A DNA stretch of 64,000 nt, from positions 577,827 through 641,826 of the forward strand of contig RHPI01001616.1 of NCBI GenBank assembly GCA_009103225.1. The letters are read 5' to 3'. Below, piece by piece: positions 1 to 12,959 of this stretch; the first letter of the stretch is position 1; each line of letters starts with the position of its first letter. The translations under genes and the position numbers were made by a program. The stretch comes from Chlorokybus atmophyticus. Lineage: Eukaryota > Streptophyta > Chlorokybophyceae > Chlorokybales > Chlorokybaceae. A model generated the notes under the pieces. It was given only the letters and a program-made list of their open reading frames with translations. It did not search any database and had not been told where the DNA came from.

Positions 1-844
1 AGACCAGTGACCAAGTTAGTGGCTCCAGGACCCGATGTAGCGATGCAGACTCCAACACGACCAGAAGCTTTGGCGTAACCCTCAGCCGCAAACACTTCGC
101 CCTGCTCGTGCCGACACAACACGTTGCGGATGGTCTTGGATCGCGTCAGCGCCTGTTCAGTGAATCCAAGTGGAAAACAGCAGCACATGTAAACAAATAC
201 AACCTGTACAAAGTGAGGCACACTACCATCGGTGCTGAGCACAAGATAAACCATATCACATGTAGATCAGTGCATGCATGCTGCCACCGACAAGCACCAC
301 ACACCAAAGTATGCACATGCAAGAAATGTACAGGTAGTTGCAGCAACCAACAATAGTTCCTTACCTGGTGAATTTCCATAGATGCGCCACCAGGATATGC
401 AAACAGGACATCAACCCCCTCGCGCTCAAGGGCCTCGACGAGAACATCGCAGCCCTTGCGTGGCTCATCGTCCTTGAACCTGCTCTGAAAGGAGGGCTGC
501 TTGGCCTCCTCCTGCTGCTGCTCCGCTTCGGAAGTAGAAGACTTCAACCTCATGGCGTCTGCAAGGGAAGGCTCAGCCACAACGGCGCTTTGCGACGTGG
601 CGCTGCTAGCTGCTTGCGCTGGCGCAGCCGGCCGCTTCGTGGCCGAGCATGTCGCAGGAGAAAAACCAGGCTTAGAAGAAGATGCAGAGCAAGCTGACGC
701 CGCCCTGGCCGACTTCCCAAGGAAATCACTCCTCCTGCTGCTCCGCCTGGCAGCAGGCGACGGGGCGGCGGCCGACGACGAAGACGAGCAGGCTACCTCC
801 GGCCTCGCCACCCATGCCGCCGCGGTGGCGATGGCCTGCGCCAT
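1..844 (-). CDS. Acetolactate synthase catalytic subunit, 5' part (runs off the left edge)
   Basis: Acetolactate synthase (acetohydroxyacid synthase) is the thiamine-diphosphate enzyme that starts branched-chain amino acid synthesis in plastids. Two exons are seen. Exon 1 is 365-844 (ATG at 844, 160 codons) and exon 2 runs from 152 to the window edge, joined by a gt...cag intron in phase 0. Residues 1-130 are Ala/Ser-rich with basic residues, as in a chloroplast transit peptide. The conserved N-terminal domain follows ([20 protein letters not shown], then [10 protein letters not shown]), and exon 2 continues with [19 protein letters not shown], holding the cofactor-activating Glu of HEQGE, then [12 protein letters not shown]. 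This is the plant/algal type. The start is the first in-frame ATG before the transit peptide; upstream in-frame sequence lacks another ATG. The rest of the gene lies outside the window. Confidence 0.93.
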
Positions 845-944
845 TGTGCAATAACCTCTCCGGACTGCCCTACTACTAGCACACACTGACCCTCCTCACC
901 ACCACAACCACAACCACGACGAGGACGCAGCGGCGGCGGCGGCA
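845..944. promoter_or_regulatory. Short divergent promoter between acetolactate synthase and helicase
   Basis: Only 100 bases separate the ATG of acetolactate synthase (844, minus) from the first plausible ATG of the helicase gene (945, plus), so both 5'UTRs and promoters must overlap or lie within the neighbouring first exons. It contains CCACCACAACCACAACC-type repeats and a CGGCGG run. No TATA-like motif is clear. Inference from gene positions only. Confidence 0.45.
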
Positions 945-3900
945 ATGGTGGCGACGTGCTGCGTCTACAGGGCAAGCTATGCCTCAAAACCCTACTGCCA
1001 AGCATGCCTGCAGGCGATAGACCGTAAAGCGCCTGTGCAGTCATTTGGCATTCGAGACACAGACAGCCTGCAGCCAATGACAAACGTCGCCAGCAAGAAG
1101 GCGCAAGCAGCGGCGGCGGCGGCGGCGGTGGCGGTGTTGGTGCGGACGTCGTTCTTGTCATCAATGAGGGAACAGTAGCTTGGACAGTGGCGCATTGTCC
1201 TGCTGTGGGTTTCAACTTGGTCAACTCTAGCTGTGTGAATTGCAGAGGGCGCTGGCAGGGGGGTTTGTCGCCCGCTCTGCCGCGCGGCAGGTGTTGCCGC
1301 TGATGACCTTCACAGCAGCTGGAAGCTTAGGTAAGTCTTTGCACCTCATTGTTTCTTGCAATGTTCAGGCTTCGGCTTTTCACACGCTGCACCATCACAT
1401 CAACTGTCTTGCAATGGAGACCACCGAATGGCAGATGGGGCAATGTGCGTCAATTTGTCAGCTCAGGAGGTCATCGCTTGCGTTTGTTTTGCTGTTGAAA
1501 CTGATTTTAACTAATTGAGGCTCAGAGCAATTGATGGTTGGGGTGCACCTGTTTGTCAGCTCGGCAGGCCATCTCTTGCGTTTGTTATTCATAGAAACCA
1601 CTGCTAGCACTCGGTAGCCCATTGCCAGCTTCGTGCGAGGCAGTGGGCAACCGCTTATTGCACCACTGAATTGCCTGTACTGGACACAATCTGTGGTTGC
1701 GGAAGGTGGACTGGGCCCATGCAACATTACAACGAGACTGGAAACACTTTGTGCATGGTTGAGCATGAGCGACCAATGTTGTCTTGACACTCCCATAATG
1801 AAACCGTTACAACACAGTATATTTGTCTGCACGCAAGTTTTCGGCTTTAGTGTGTGCTGGTCAACTTGCCTAAGCACAGTTTGTGCGCACAGACACAGTG
1901 TGGCAGTTCTCGAAGATCTGGAGGCTGCCCAGTGAGGGCTTGCGTGCAAGTCTGAGGGCAGCCTCCAAGCGCTGCGGGGATGGAACACGCAAGGGTGCGG
2001 GGTTCACTGCAGTGGCAAGGCTTGCGTATGTGGAGGACACCGACTCAGAAACTCAATGGCATGGCAACCGCCAGTCAGCAAAGTGAGTCACTCAGACCTA
2101 ATTGCTGTCCTTTATTGCAGTTGAATTTGTTGTGCATCGGGTCACGACTTAATGTGACTGCTTTAGACAGAAAACGGGACAGAGCTGACTGCACACTTGT
2201 CTTAGGGCGAGTACTTCTTACAGCAATGTTCAGCGGGAAGGTGTTGGTGTCATCAAAGGAAAGGTTGCGAGCATGGTGTTTCGGAATGAAGACAACTGCT
2301 ACACGGTGTTGAAGATTGCTGTTGATAGCGTCAATGGGCAGTCCTATCGGGGTGTTGAGACTGCCGTTGGCTACCTGCCAGCTGTCAATACTGGCCTGGT
2401 GCGGACGACTTTCATTGGCTGCATACAGCGAATGTTTGCATTGCTACTTGTTACTTGAGACTTGAGTGTGCCGCCTCTGGTGTGTGCAGGCAGTTCAGTT
2501 GTCTGGCACATGGCAGACACACAAATCTTATGGCCATCAGTTGTTGGTCGACACGTATGAGGAACAGGCTCCAGCTACAGTCAAAGACATGCAGGAGTTA
2601 TTGGGTACTGTTACACTATGTGTGTCAATTCTGCAATTGCAAACAAACAATCCAGCTGGCTTCTGCTCATCGTAGTACCGCAGGTGGGGGCACACTTAAG
2701 GGGGTGGGCAAGCATTTCTCCAAGTTGTTAACTGAGCATTTTGGTATGCGTGTGGAAGAAGCATTGGACGCGCCAGATGCGATCAGTCAACTGTTGAAGG
2801 TGAAAGGTATGTGACATGTGCGTTGTTGTTTTGTGTTAATTGCCAATGCAGATTTCCCATTGAGACGGTAACAATTTGGCAAACGAAGGGATTGGGAAGA
2901 AGATGGCAACAAAGATCAAAGCAGAGTGGGATAGTACGAGACAACACAAGCTAGCTTTGCTATTTTTTCAGAAGCATCAAGTCGAGCTGCGACATGCCAT
3001 GCGCCTGATAGCTTATTATGGGTCCAGTGTAAGTGCCGTTTCGTATGGTATCATCTGATTATCATCTTACTTACTATCATCTTACCACGTAAACGTTCTG
3101 TGACGCAGGTGGTACGACAAGTGAAGACAGACCCGTATGCTGCAACTCGCAGCCTTCCTGGTGAGATTGGCTTGGTTATGAGTATATATCAAAGTCAGCC
3201 GTGGATATTGAGGTTGGAGGTGGTTGCCATTCGCTGAGCAATGGTGGTTGAGCAGGTATGCATTTCAGGGACCGGGACAGACTTGCACAGTCTTTGGGCC
3301 TTCCACCAAACTTCCCAAGCCGATACCAAGCTGCTATACTTTTCCAGCTAGCTGCGCTGTCGTGGCGCGAAGGACACATGTATATACCTGCGTTGCAGCT
3401 TTACAACGTTAGTCTGTTCTTGCTTCATGCTTCGTGCTTGGCTGCAAGTGTAGAGTGTGGCCGTATGCTCATGCGTGTTACTCGGCTACAGGAAGTGGTC
3501 AAGTACTTGCAGTCCTTGAACTGGGGTGAAGTTGACCATGACAAGCTGCGTACAGTCATGTGGGAGATGCATGGCGAGGAACTTGCTGTGGTCCCTCCAG
3601 CGGTTGCACAAGAAGGGAGGGATGAAAGCGATCATAATTATGAAGTGCAGTCCCTGGGTCAGTGCTTTGCGGAGTTGTTAGGTGGCAGTCAGAGCGTGCG
3701 CAGAGCATCTTTTATACTTACTGCCTGCGAAACCTCAGGTACCACGGACATGGTGTACACCGGTGCCTTGCACGCAGCTGAGGTGGCGACAGCACAAAAC
3801 CTCAGAAGGCGTATGCTGCAACCGCGGGAAGAGGTCGACTTGAATCGCATCGAGCGGTACATAGAGATGGTTGAGCGTGACCGCGACACCAAGCTGTCTC

Positions 3901-6072
3901 CCCAGCAGCGCCAAGCCGTGATGCAGGCTGCATCATCTCAGGTGGATGCAATGCCTCAAGTTGCATGATCATCGTTATAACAACCTTATTCTTTACAATT
4001 GTGGCCTGCTTCCACGAAAAACGTTGCACAGTTCGCCCTGCACTTATTGATTGTTTTCGGCACTGGCTGGCAGGTTGTTGTCTTGACGGGAGGTCCCGGT
4101 TGTGGAAAGACATTCACCACGCATGCAATTGTAAAGCTGTGGGAACGCCATGGCTCTGAGGTGTGCACTGTTGGGAGCTTGCACTGTCTAACACCACTGC
4201 AGGTATTAAGTTCATATGCCCATGCAGGTGAAGTTGTGTGCTCCAACGGGACGCGCAGCTCAACGGCTGGGAGAGATGTGCGACTCCTCGGGTTCGACCA
4301 TCCATCGGCTGTTGGAATTTGGTGTGGATTGCGTCAGTATTGACGGCCAGGAGGACAAAAAAGATCAGAAGCAAATTTTCATGGGAACTTTCCAGCGAAA
4401 TGCCGAAAACCCCCTTGAGGTATGGTTGGACACCACCTCCACTGCGCGAGTACCACTGCTGTGGGATTTTGTGCTCGTATTGGGTGGTCCCATGGAGGTT
4501 AACCCACTGTGATGTTGGCAGCTGGGTGCACTTGTAGTTGATGAGGTGTCCATGCTGGACATGACTCTAGCGGCAAGCTTGCTGGAGGCACTGCCACCGC
4601 ACGCAAGGCTTCTGATTGTCGGCGACATTGATCAGCTGCCCCCTGTTGGCGCCGGTTCATTTCTCAAGGATGTCATCAATTCTGGCAAGTTCAGCGTGGT
4701 TCGCCTTACTGAGGTGCGAGCTGCTTTCCATTGTGCTAGTTGAAACACATGCTTTCAGATCAGGCCCTTCATGCTGAAGCTTGTGCAACACCTGCTGAAC
4801 GAAGGGCCGGGTCTCATGTTGAATTTGCACAGGTCTTTCGACAAGCCAAAACCAGTAACATCGTAGCCAGCGCGCATGCAATCAACAAGGGCCTGATGCC
4901 GCAAATGGAACGGCTACAGTTACAAGATCTTTACTCCGAGAATGTTGCTGCAACTGCTGCACGCATCAAGACAGATTGCCTGTTCATCGAGGTGGCTAAT
5001 GCTGCACAAGCAGAACAGGCAGCTCAGGTATGATGAAACTTGCTGTCTGCCAACAGTCCCAGCGAGGAAAGGCAGCTTGTGCATATCAGTCTTCAGTCTC
5101 ACTTATCTCACTTCACTGACTAACTGACTAATTAACTAACTCACTTGTTGCTCATTGCAGCTTGTAGCATGCACATTGCTTCCCGCTCTGAGGCCTGATC
5201 TGGATGTGAGAAAAGACCTCCAAGTGCTCAGCCCCATGAAGGGAAAATTTGCCGGCGTCCATCGCTTGAATGAGGTTTGACACAACACAGGCGCTTATTA
5301 TTTGAGTAGCAACATGTGGGTCTTCATATGCTGGCTGGTGATGACTGCTTTGTGGCAGTCATTCCGGGAGATCTTGAACCCACAGTCTCCAACACATCGC
5401 AAGACGGAGATGAGCCGAAAAGAGGGCGATCACTTGATAGTATACAGGGAAGGTGACAGGGTCATCCAAATCAGGAATGACTATGACAAGTGCGTGTTGA
5501 ACGGGGAGATTGGCCATATTACAGCCGTGCAAGATGAGGTGAGTACCAGGCGCATAGAATTTGTTTCTTTGCAAGCATAGTCTGGACACATTACTGCATG
5601 GACTTGCACTGAACATGTCTGACTATGCTCGCAGGTTGACCTGGTCCCAAAGGCAAATGGACAGGTTGAAAGGGTAGTCAAGAGGAAGCTGACTGTTCAA
5701 TTTGACGAGAGAGTCATTGAGGCGAAGGACCGCCTGCTCAAGTACGACAGCATGAGCCTCGTGGACTTGATGCCCGCGTTCGCAATGACGATACACAAGT
5801 CCCAGGGATGCGAGTACCCCTGCGTGATCATGCCGGTGTGCATGGAGCACAGGTGGATGCTGAGCCGCAAGCTGTTGTACACGGGGCTCACGCGCGCCAA
5901 GAGCCTCGCGATTATCATCGGAGAGCCTGCCGCCCTCCAGCGCGCCATCAAGACGGTTGACAATGATAAGCGCCACTCGTACCTCCAGCAGCGGTTGCAG
6001 AGGAAGATATCCGACCAGGACTACATGGCGAAGAGCGTTCACGTGGACTATGTGGACCCCAATCCATTTTAG
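945..6072 (+). CDS. RecD2-like SF1B DNA helicase, many exons
   Basis: RecD2-type enzymes are 5'-3' superfamily 1B DNA helicases. The order of domains matches. An N-terminal OB-like segment is near 2240-2395 ([14 protein letters not shown]) and continues with [17 protein letters not shown] at 2555-2608. Helix-hairpin-helix repeats follow at 2695-3030 ([31 protein letters not shown]). Then come Walker A GGPGCGKT at 4090, [14 protein letters not shown] at 4240, Walker [10 protein letters not shown] near 4540, [12 protein letters not shown] at 4621, FRQ at 4838, an SH3-like segment [12 protein letters not shown] near 5450, motif [16 protein letters not shown] near 5780 and motif [12 protein letters not shown] near 5875. 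The protein ends at TAG 6070-6072. About 12 or more exons are separated by short GT-AG introns. The first exons (945-1330) are Ala/Arg-rich and could be an organelle transit peptide; their structure is uncertain. I did not resolve every junction. Confidence 0.85.
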
Positions 6073-6898
6073 GGCATGCATCCGTGTACATAAGTGAAGA
6101 TCGGTTCGATGTCCATCGCATGTTTGCGCAAAGGTTGTTGAGTGGCTGTCAGGTTGATAGACCTTAGCTTGCGGGCTCTATAGTGTTAGGTGGCTGTCGC
6201 TGTTGCAAATTGCAAGTGGTTACTGCGCTGCACCAATGGTATTGCTTGTGTGTAGCATTCAAGTTGGCATGCCGCTATTTCTGGGAACAAACTCCTGGTT
6301 GGAAGGCACTGTTGGACAGACTCTAATAATACGCCAAATCATTGCAACAAGTTATGTGTTTCATATATCAGTGACATGACTTGCTGCATCGCCGGCAGTA
6401 GGGCTGGCGGCGGGGCCAGCGAGGGAAAGGGGGAAGAAGGGCTGTCGTTAATGCCTTGGCTGCCCAGAAACATTGTGCATGATCCTTTGTTGCTCACACA
6501 CATGCACACTGCTGACGTCTGCAGTGCAGAGCTGAGGGTTTCAAGGGGTGGGAGAGTGGGAGGAAGCGCAGCGAGAGAGGGTCAAGTGGATGGGGCGAGG
6601 CTGACGGTGGGGAGAGGGAGAGCGGGAGAGGGAGTCGATCTGCTGTGGGCAATTGCATGGCTGGTGATTATTACTGACTGGCTGCGCGTTGTGCAGGCAA
6701 CTACTGTACGTGTATGCATGACGAATGGGGTGGGAAGGTGGTAGAAGTAGGTAGTGTGTAGGTGTTGCAGCTCGGTGGTAAACCATAGGTGCGTGTTGGG
6801 TGTAAATGTCAATGGTCTGGATGTGTATGCCACTCTGCTCCACTGCTGGAGCGTAGTGGATATGCACATGTAAACCATTTATGTGCATGCTGCATCGG

Positions 6899-7115
6899 AT
6901 GTTTGTACACAGGCCTGTGCATGCACACGCGCGCGCTTACACACAGCGCTTGCACTCAGATACACATACACATACGCACGCACACGCGCATGCACGTACC
7001 TACACACGTGTGCATACACAATCTGCATGCCAGTGCAATCAACTGTTATGCGTACACACGCACGTGCACACACACGCATGCACAGCACCTGCACACATAC
7101 ACACGCACACGGTCG
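6899..7115. repeat. CA/CG-rich imperfect microsatellite
   Basis: Alternating purine-pyrimidine DNA made of imperfect cacacg, gcacac and tgcatg units. The same flavour recurs at 27.58-28.20, 34.45-34.60, 35.72-35.76 and 37.31-37.46 kb, partly inside introns of expressed genes. Confidence 0.85.
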
Positions 7116-7353
7116 TACATTGCTATAAGGTCAGTGCCCGTGACGTATTTCTTTATGGTGGCATGTAAAGCATGTGGAAGGTGTACAAAGCCTTTGGCAT
7201 CTTGCCTGCTCGCATCATCACATACCATTTCTTCAACACAGCGACGGCACGGCCAAAGGGAGTGCGGTGCGTGCGAATGCAAAACCCCAACGTAACAACA
7301 CAGTAGCGGCAGGGCGAACGACGGGTGCAGGTAGTGATCACGGCGGCGGAGGA

Positions 7354-7486
<133 letters not shown>

Positions 7487-8199
7487 GTTGAGTAACCTGC
7501 TGCTGCTCAGCAGTAGTACTGCCGCTGTGAGGATTGGGCCGCTAACCAGCAGCCGTGGTGCAGGTAACTGCAACTGGTGCACGCATGCATGTCTAACGGG
7601 GCTAGGCTATAGTGTAGTGTAGTACATGTTAGCCCGGTGGTAACAGTGTGAACCCTTGTGTAAAGGTAATGATGTAGTGGTATTGCGCATTGATGTTGCC
7701 TGCGTGTGCAAAACAGCACTACACATATCCTGTACACTGACAATCACCCTATGCATGCCCCTTTTAAAGCTTTGCTAACTGTGGCGCTGCTATAACAGGT
7801 GAGGCGCAGCTGTTGTTGTAGCTGTCCTTGCTCGTGTTTGGCGTGCCGCTGAGGGGCCCAGCGCACAGCCATTGCTGCTTGGTGCTTGTCTTGCTCTTGT
7901 TTAACACTAACTTCTTCCCCTTGCACAGCACACAGCACTGCACACTACCGCATGAAAACTGAGTTGCTCACCTAATCTGCTTGCCTACTATACTGCCACT
8001 GTACTTGCCTATGCACGCGGCATATGGAGCATAAAATCTTTCGTACACACTCTAACTCTGTCTACACGCGCACGCGCACATACGCAGCGCCTCAGTGACG
8101 GCATGATAAGACTGCTTCAAAGGATGTAAGCATCTACTGCAGTTGTAGCTACTCCGTACAACCCAATGCAAAGCCATGATGGCACTACACACAAGCCGT

Positions 8200-10880
8200 C
8201 ACAAGACCCCATGCAGCACCAATCCCAAGTTCGGAGGGTTTAACAGCCGCTAGAAGCGAAGGCTAATTTTGGACCCGGCACCCGGCACAAGTCCATAGGT
8301 ACTAGGACCTGAGACTCCGACACATCTACTGTCAGACTCACTGAGTACTTATCCAGTAAGTGACTGAGTGAGTCGGTCAGTAGTTATCGCTGGTTATCTG
8401 AGGCAGTATTCATCGCTAAGATGGACGTTGGTTTCACGTGAAGACTAACTGCGACCGAGTCACTCGATCTCAGTCAGCATTCCCAACCAGGGCTTGCGCA
8501 AAACATACTCCGTCACTTTCAAGTGCAATGTGTGACTTACGAGTAAACGAGTCTATGGTAGGCTTAACTTAGTAATAGCGAGGTAAACGTCATCATACAA
8601 GACTTACGAGTGCAACTGGCAACTCATAACTCTCGTCGTAAGTCTCGTTTCCCTCCGGAGACTGGGGTTACTGCTCCCGGCTGGTCGGCTGGCGGGCGGG
8701 GAGCTGCTCAGGTAACGGGTGAGTTTGTGTGCATGGATGTGTTGCAGCAGGCAAGCAAGACAGTGGCTGCTTGCTTGCGTCAAGCTGGTCGGCAGCTTGA
8801 CGCAAGCGAGCGGTTTGCTGGTACTGCTGCTGCTGCGTTGTTCTGTCTCTCTCTCTGCTTCGGCATAGCTGGGTGTCATGCTTATGCATGACATAGCTTA
8901 ACTGTACCACGCAAGCAGTCTCGCAATGTGTTGTGTGTGGCAGCCCTCTCGCTTCAGCCAGCGGAGTGGACAACTGCTGCCTCTTGTATAGTACGTTGAT
9001 CTATTGGTCCATGCATTGTGGTCGCTCACCTCCCTGTCGTCATTCCCACATGCTTACTCTTTGGTTCTAGGGTTTGGGGGTATGGCCAGCGGTTGGTCGT
9101 TCGGGGGTCGCCCATTAAGCTTCCGTTTACGTACGACACTGCCGAGAAAGCAGCTACATCGCCCACACTCACAGCAGTCGAGCACTTCAGGCCAATGGCA
9201 TACCCCTGTACAGTCGGACCCCACCTCAACAGCCTAACACCTTGACAGCTGTAGCTGGCTTACTGCATGCAAGCCCGCCAGTTGTGCCAATGGCTATGGC
9301 TTGGATCGCCATCGACCAGGTAAGTGTGTGTAGCCTACACAACAGTGTTGTCATGTATGCAGTGTTGCCTTGCATGTTCATGTTGTGTCTGGTTGTCAGG
9401 CATTCGAAAGATTGGAAGAGACGCAAAAGGAAGTGAAGAAGCTGTGGAAACACATGCACGAGGACTATAAGAGGCTTTCCAAGGACCTTGGGGAAATGTC
9501 TGAGCGTTTTCACGATGACATGCACATTACTCGCTGATATCCATAGCTAAGTGAGTAGCTGCTGCTGCTGCTGCTTTGTTCACAGCTTTGCGCATTCATC
9601 CCAGGTTGCAAAGCACGTATACTTTTGCCTCTGCGCGCACGAGAGCTGTTTGCTTTGCTGGCCAGACAGAGCCTTGAGGATCCCTGACAAAGACTTAAGG
9701 TAGCAGAGTTGTTGTGTAACTGTCTGCTCGCTAGGTGATGTAACGGTGCATGTTCGGCATTCGCTGTGATGCAACCATGATTGCGTGTTACTGCATATGG
9801 AGTGCGTATGTGATGTGGTTGAGCACGAACAGAGCAAGTGCACTGCTGCGGCAAGAGAGCTGTCACGAAACCAGTTGAACAGCTCTCAAGGCACGGGGCC
9901 ATAGCTCCACACCAGCAGCAGTCAACCCTCCCTCTCCTCCATTTGATCCGCCGCCACCACCGCAAGCGCCTTGTGTCCGTTCCTTCTGCTTCAATCGTTG
10001 TTGTTGTTTACCAATTCTGCTTCTCAGATTGCATGTTGGCACCATCGGCATGCAGCATCCGCGTACATCTCTTGGTTCCTACCATTGCTGCAACCGCAAC
10101 CACCCCAACAGGCAAGGTACTTGCAACGCTGCTGCTCTGCATCGGTGCCCCAGGGTTGAGAAGTCTTGCATATATAACGCCCAGATGTGCGCTGCTGCGC
10201 TCGCTCAATTGTGCTTGCTAGCTGGCAGGGCAGCACAAGCAAACCAGCACGGACAACGCCACAGGTAGGCCGCTGCGGGTCATCCTTATTGCCTTTTCCG
10301 TTGGTATCGTTGTCGTCCTCCTGTAACGTTTGGCTATGCCTGTTGGCTCGCAACTGTCTCTGCTCTTCACTCTATGACATATTGGTCCTAGCAGTGGCAG
10401 CCAGTAGACATCTTTGGCTTAAACTTTGCTTGCTTGCGCAGATGATCGCCAGGTGGTGTATGACAACCAGGCAAAGTTTCCGGCTGCTTGTGCATGCCGC
10501 CGTCACCGCCTCTGGTGGAGGTTCTGCCTCAAGGGAAAGCCACTGCAGTGTTGTGGTATGTGTCCTTTGCAAGCATTGTCAACTGTCTCGGATCAGTTAT
10601 TGCTTGTTGATCATACGGAGGTGATCTTGACAGTGGCAACTTCGCTGTATTGCACAATTACTCATCAACTTTAGTCCTGTCGTTGATGAAGTTGAGTGCT
10701 TTTCGGGTTTTGACAAGCACAGTGGACAGCAGCGGGCGGATTCAGCCAGAGAGCCAACATGCTTGCTGTCTGCTTTATTATTACACCGTTGTAGTCAAAG
10801 CGCTGGTGGCCTGAACATAAGTAAGCAGTCTTCCTAGCCTGTCATCAAGTAAGTGTTGTGATGTTTGACTAATATGTCAT
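8200..10880 (+). repeat. Gene X cassette, copy 1 (unrecognised multi-exon gene)
   Basis: Homologous along its length with 12960-15265 (+) and 24970-23157 (-). Anchors shared by the copies are the block GGGGTCGCCCATTA (9104), a Pro/Gln-rich plus hydrophobic exon ending CAG|gtaagtgtg at 9319, and an amphipathic exon 9400-9537. That exon translates to 45 residues beginning AFERLEETQKEVKKLWKHMH and ends in TGA. A later segment near 10460-10675 encodes KGKPLQCCGMC and QLLLV in the same frame as copy 2. The donor site, acceptor and helix-forming exon recur in all three copies, which suggests a real gene family. I recognise no known domain. I could not join one uninterrupted CDS, and copy 1 has stops in the Pro-rich exon, so it may be decayed. 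Confidence 0.6.
9400..9537 (+). CDS. Gene X copy 1, charged amphipathic terminal exon
   Basis: Preceded by a tgtcag acceptor and ended by TGA at 9535-9537. The 45 codons are dominated by Glu, Lys, His and Leu in a heptad-like order (LEETQKEVKKLWKHMHEDYK, then LSKDLGEMSERFHDDMH), consistent with a coiled coil. The upstream exon ends at 9319 with a short hydrophobic stretch VVPMAMAWIAIDQ, so the product may be a membrane or hydrophobic segment followed by a coiled coil. The equivalent exon in copy 3 has 62 codons with the related string LHERFGNDLHDTRR. Function unknown. Confidence 0.45.
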   Translation, partial: AFERLEETQKEVKKLWKHMHEDYKRLSKDLGEMSERFHDDMHITR

Positions 10881-12029
10881 GTGCATGTTGTGTTGTATTG
10901 CTGCGTAGACGCCTATCTGGCAGAATGCTTGCCACCGTCATCATCACACGCGCAGCCTCAGTCTAACCACAGCTCAGACGTCGTGTTGAACACACTGCAG
11001 GTCAGCCATGCCTGAACACTTCATTCCTCGACACGCATGTGTGACCATTTGAGTAATGGTTTTAGGCACTTTTGGTTAAGGTTGCAGTTACAGCAGTGAA
11101 GCTCAAATTGAGACTTCCTCATACTGTGCATTGGCCACTGCCGGGCACCCAGCTCCAATGGGACTGTTATCTTTGGCCGCAAGGTTTTGAGAGATGACCA
11201 CCACCAATGAGGGCGAAGGTCCTTAAAACAAGGCGCCATCACTTCCCCCTTCACACCATCTAGCAGGCGGCTATGCTGTGCATCTGCTTCGTGTGAACTG
11301 TCACTTGCTGGCCTGCAGTAGCAATCGCTGGACCAAGCCGCTTGCACACGCGGCGTTTTGTGCGTGGAGAAAGGTTTCAAGAGGTGCAGGCACACAAGGG
11401 TACGGAGTTTAGCACAAGTGCGCTTGACCCGTGTAACGGTATGCACATGCGTTATCACCCTAGGCACGGCCTGCGTGTGTCAAAAGGACGTTGTACAGGA
11501 TATGCGAGACAATTGGCGACATGCATGACGTCACAACAGCATCGCATACCAACCAGCATGCAAACACAGTCACATATACCACCACCGGGCTATATTGACT
11601 GCCTGTTTACCTACCACACTACCCTACTCTAGACCTCCCCATTAGGCATGCATACATGCGTATTGTTGGTTAATTACCTGTGCAACACACGAGCTGTGTG
11701 CACAGTCGCCTGCAGGTTCAAGCTGCAGTGCTACAAGACGCAATAGACACGCCTTGCTGTATGGCGTACTGCGCAACTATTCCACACTAGGAGTTGCACG
11801 AACAGCTTATGGCGAGATCTGACGGACAGCACTCGAATGTGCATGTTTCACTTCGCGCACTTGATGTATGTCATATGCAACATGAGCGTCCACATTCTTT
11901 GATATTTGGCCCACTGCACACTTGCATTGCCCTTAACTGACATGTTCATGCCATTGCCTATACTGGCTGGCTGCTAGTCACTGTGCTGCCTAGCCATATA
12001 AGTGCATGCCACTAAGTACGCGCTTTATG
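10881..12029. other. Spacer without a supportable gene
   Basis: No ORF has a coding look, splice-site support or a recognisable domain. The position corresponds to the interval between gene X and the lipase 3' end in the neighbouring cassette. Confidence 0.5.
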
Positions 12030-12240
12030 CAGCCTTCAAGCATGGGTTGCGGCAAAGTGTTGTTGTGTGTGACCTCCGTCCAGCGATTGGCATCGTATCT
12101 ATCTACGTTGTCTCATCTGAGGCCCTTGTTCTTGTCATTCACGTGCCACACTGTGGCACCCCTGGGCTGCACGTGTCGTGATGTAACTTGTGCATGAGCT
12201 ACGGGACGCAGCTTAGGTCCATGTGAACATGTGTGTACAA
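12030..12240 (-). pseudogene. Remnant of the last exon of the lipase gene
   Basis: Aligns by eye with 15729-15950, the 3'-terminal exon of the intact lipase. Shared strings include gcggcaaag, gaggcccttgttcttgtc, cacgtgtcg and the splice-acceptor side near gtgaac. Many substitutions and indels break the frame, and none of the catalytic exons is present nearby. It sits tail-to-tail with gene X copy 1, just as the intact lipase does with copy 2. Confidence 0.75.
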
Positions 12241-12955
12241 GATACATGCAAAACAACGATGCATGCGTGCATTGCTGCTCTGCAGTTTGTTCCACCGGGG
12301 GTTCAAATTGTGGTTGCACTGAGGTTGCGCGTGCAATGATAGCGACAAGCATTCTGCCACATAGGTTGCTGCATAGCAATACACCACACAATTGTGTGGT
12401 GCTTATTCCAACACATCACAAACCATCATTACAACCCATACTCAATGACCATCTGGTCGCACGGTAGCGGCGTCGTTATACCCGCGGTCATAAAATTCGC
12501 AATAATCGTTATATAAGCGCATATACTACACAAGCGGACCTGCAAGGCAATGACTACTGACACATAATGCACCATCAGTGGTACAAATACTATGCAAGTA
12601 TGGCATGGAAGCAACAACCCGTGCCTGTACATATATTCAATGCGTTATCGGTAATGATATGATGGCACAAACGGTGTCGTTTGACGTTTGGCATTACTTC
12701 AATCGGCCTGAATCGATATTATATCATGTTCCATCAATAGCATCCACATTGCTATCTACATGTGCCATCATAGGCACAAGGCTGCTGGTGCCACAGTAAA
12801 AGGCCTATACTGGGCACAGTGCGCCAAAATTGGTGACAAAACATCAAGTTGCGATTGGCGCAATATTCAAGTGAGCCTGTGCACTTGAGACAACCTACAA
12901 TTGATACAGGACCTCATGACTTGCACTACATGTAGTACCCTGACGTTGGGCAAGG
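12241..12955. other. AT-richer spacer between cassettes 1 and 2
   Basis: Nothing recognisable except a small palindrome, CACCACACAATTGTGTGGTG, near 12382-12401. Confidence 0.5.
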
Positions 12956-12959
12956 GTCT

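Noticed and set aside
6789-7341. Cys/His/Arg-rich ORFs resembling metal-binding proteins
   Set aside because: They are frames of CA/TGCA microsatellite, open on both strands at once; the same is seen at 27.6-28.4 and 34.4-34.7 kb.
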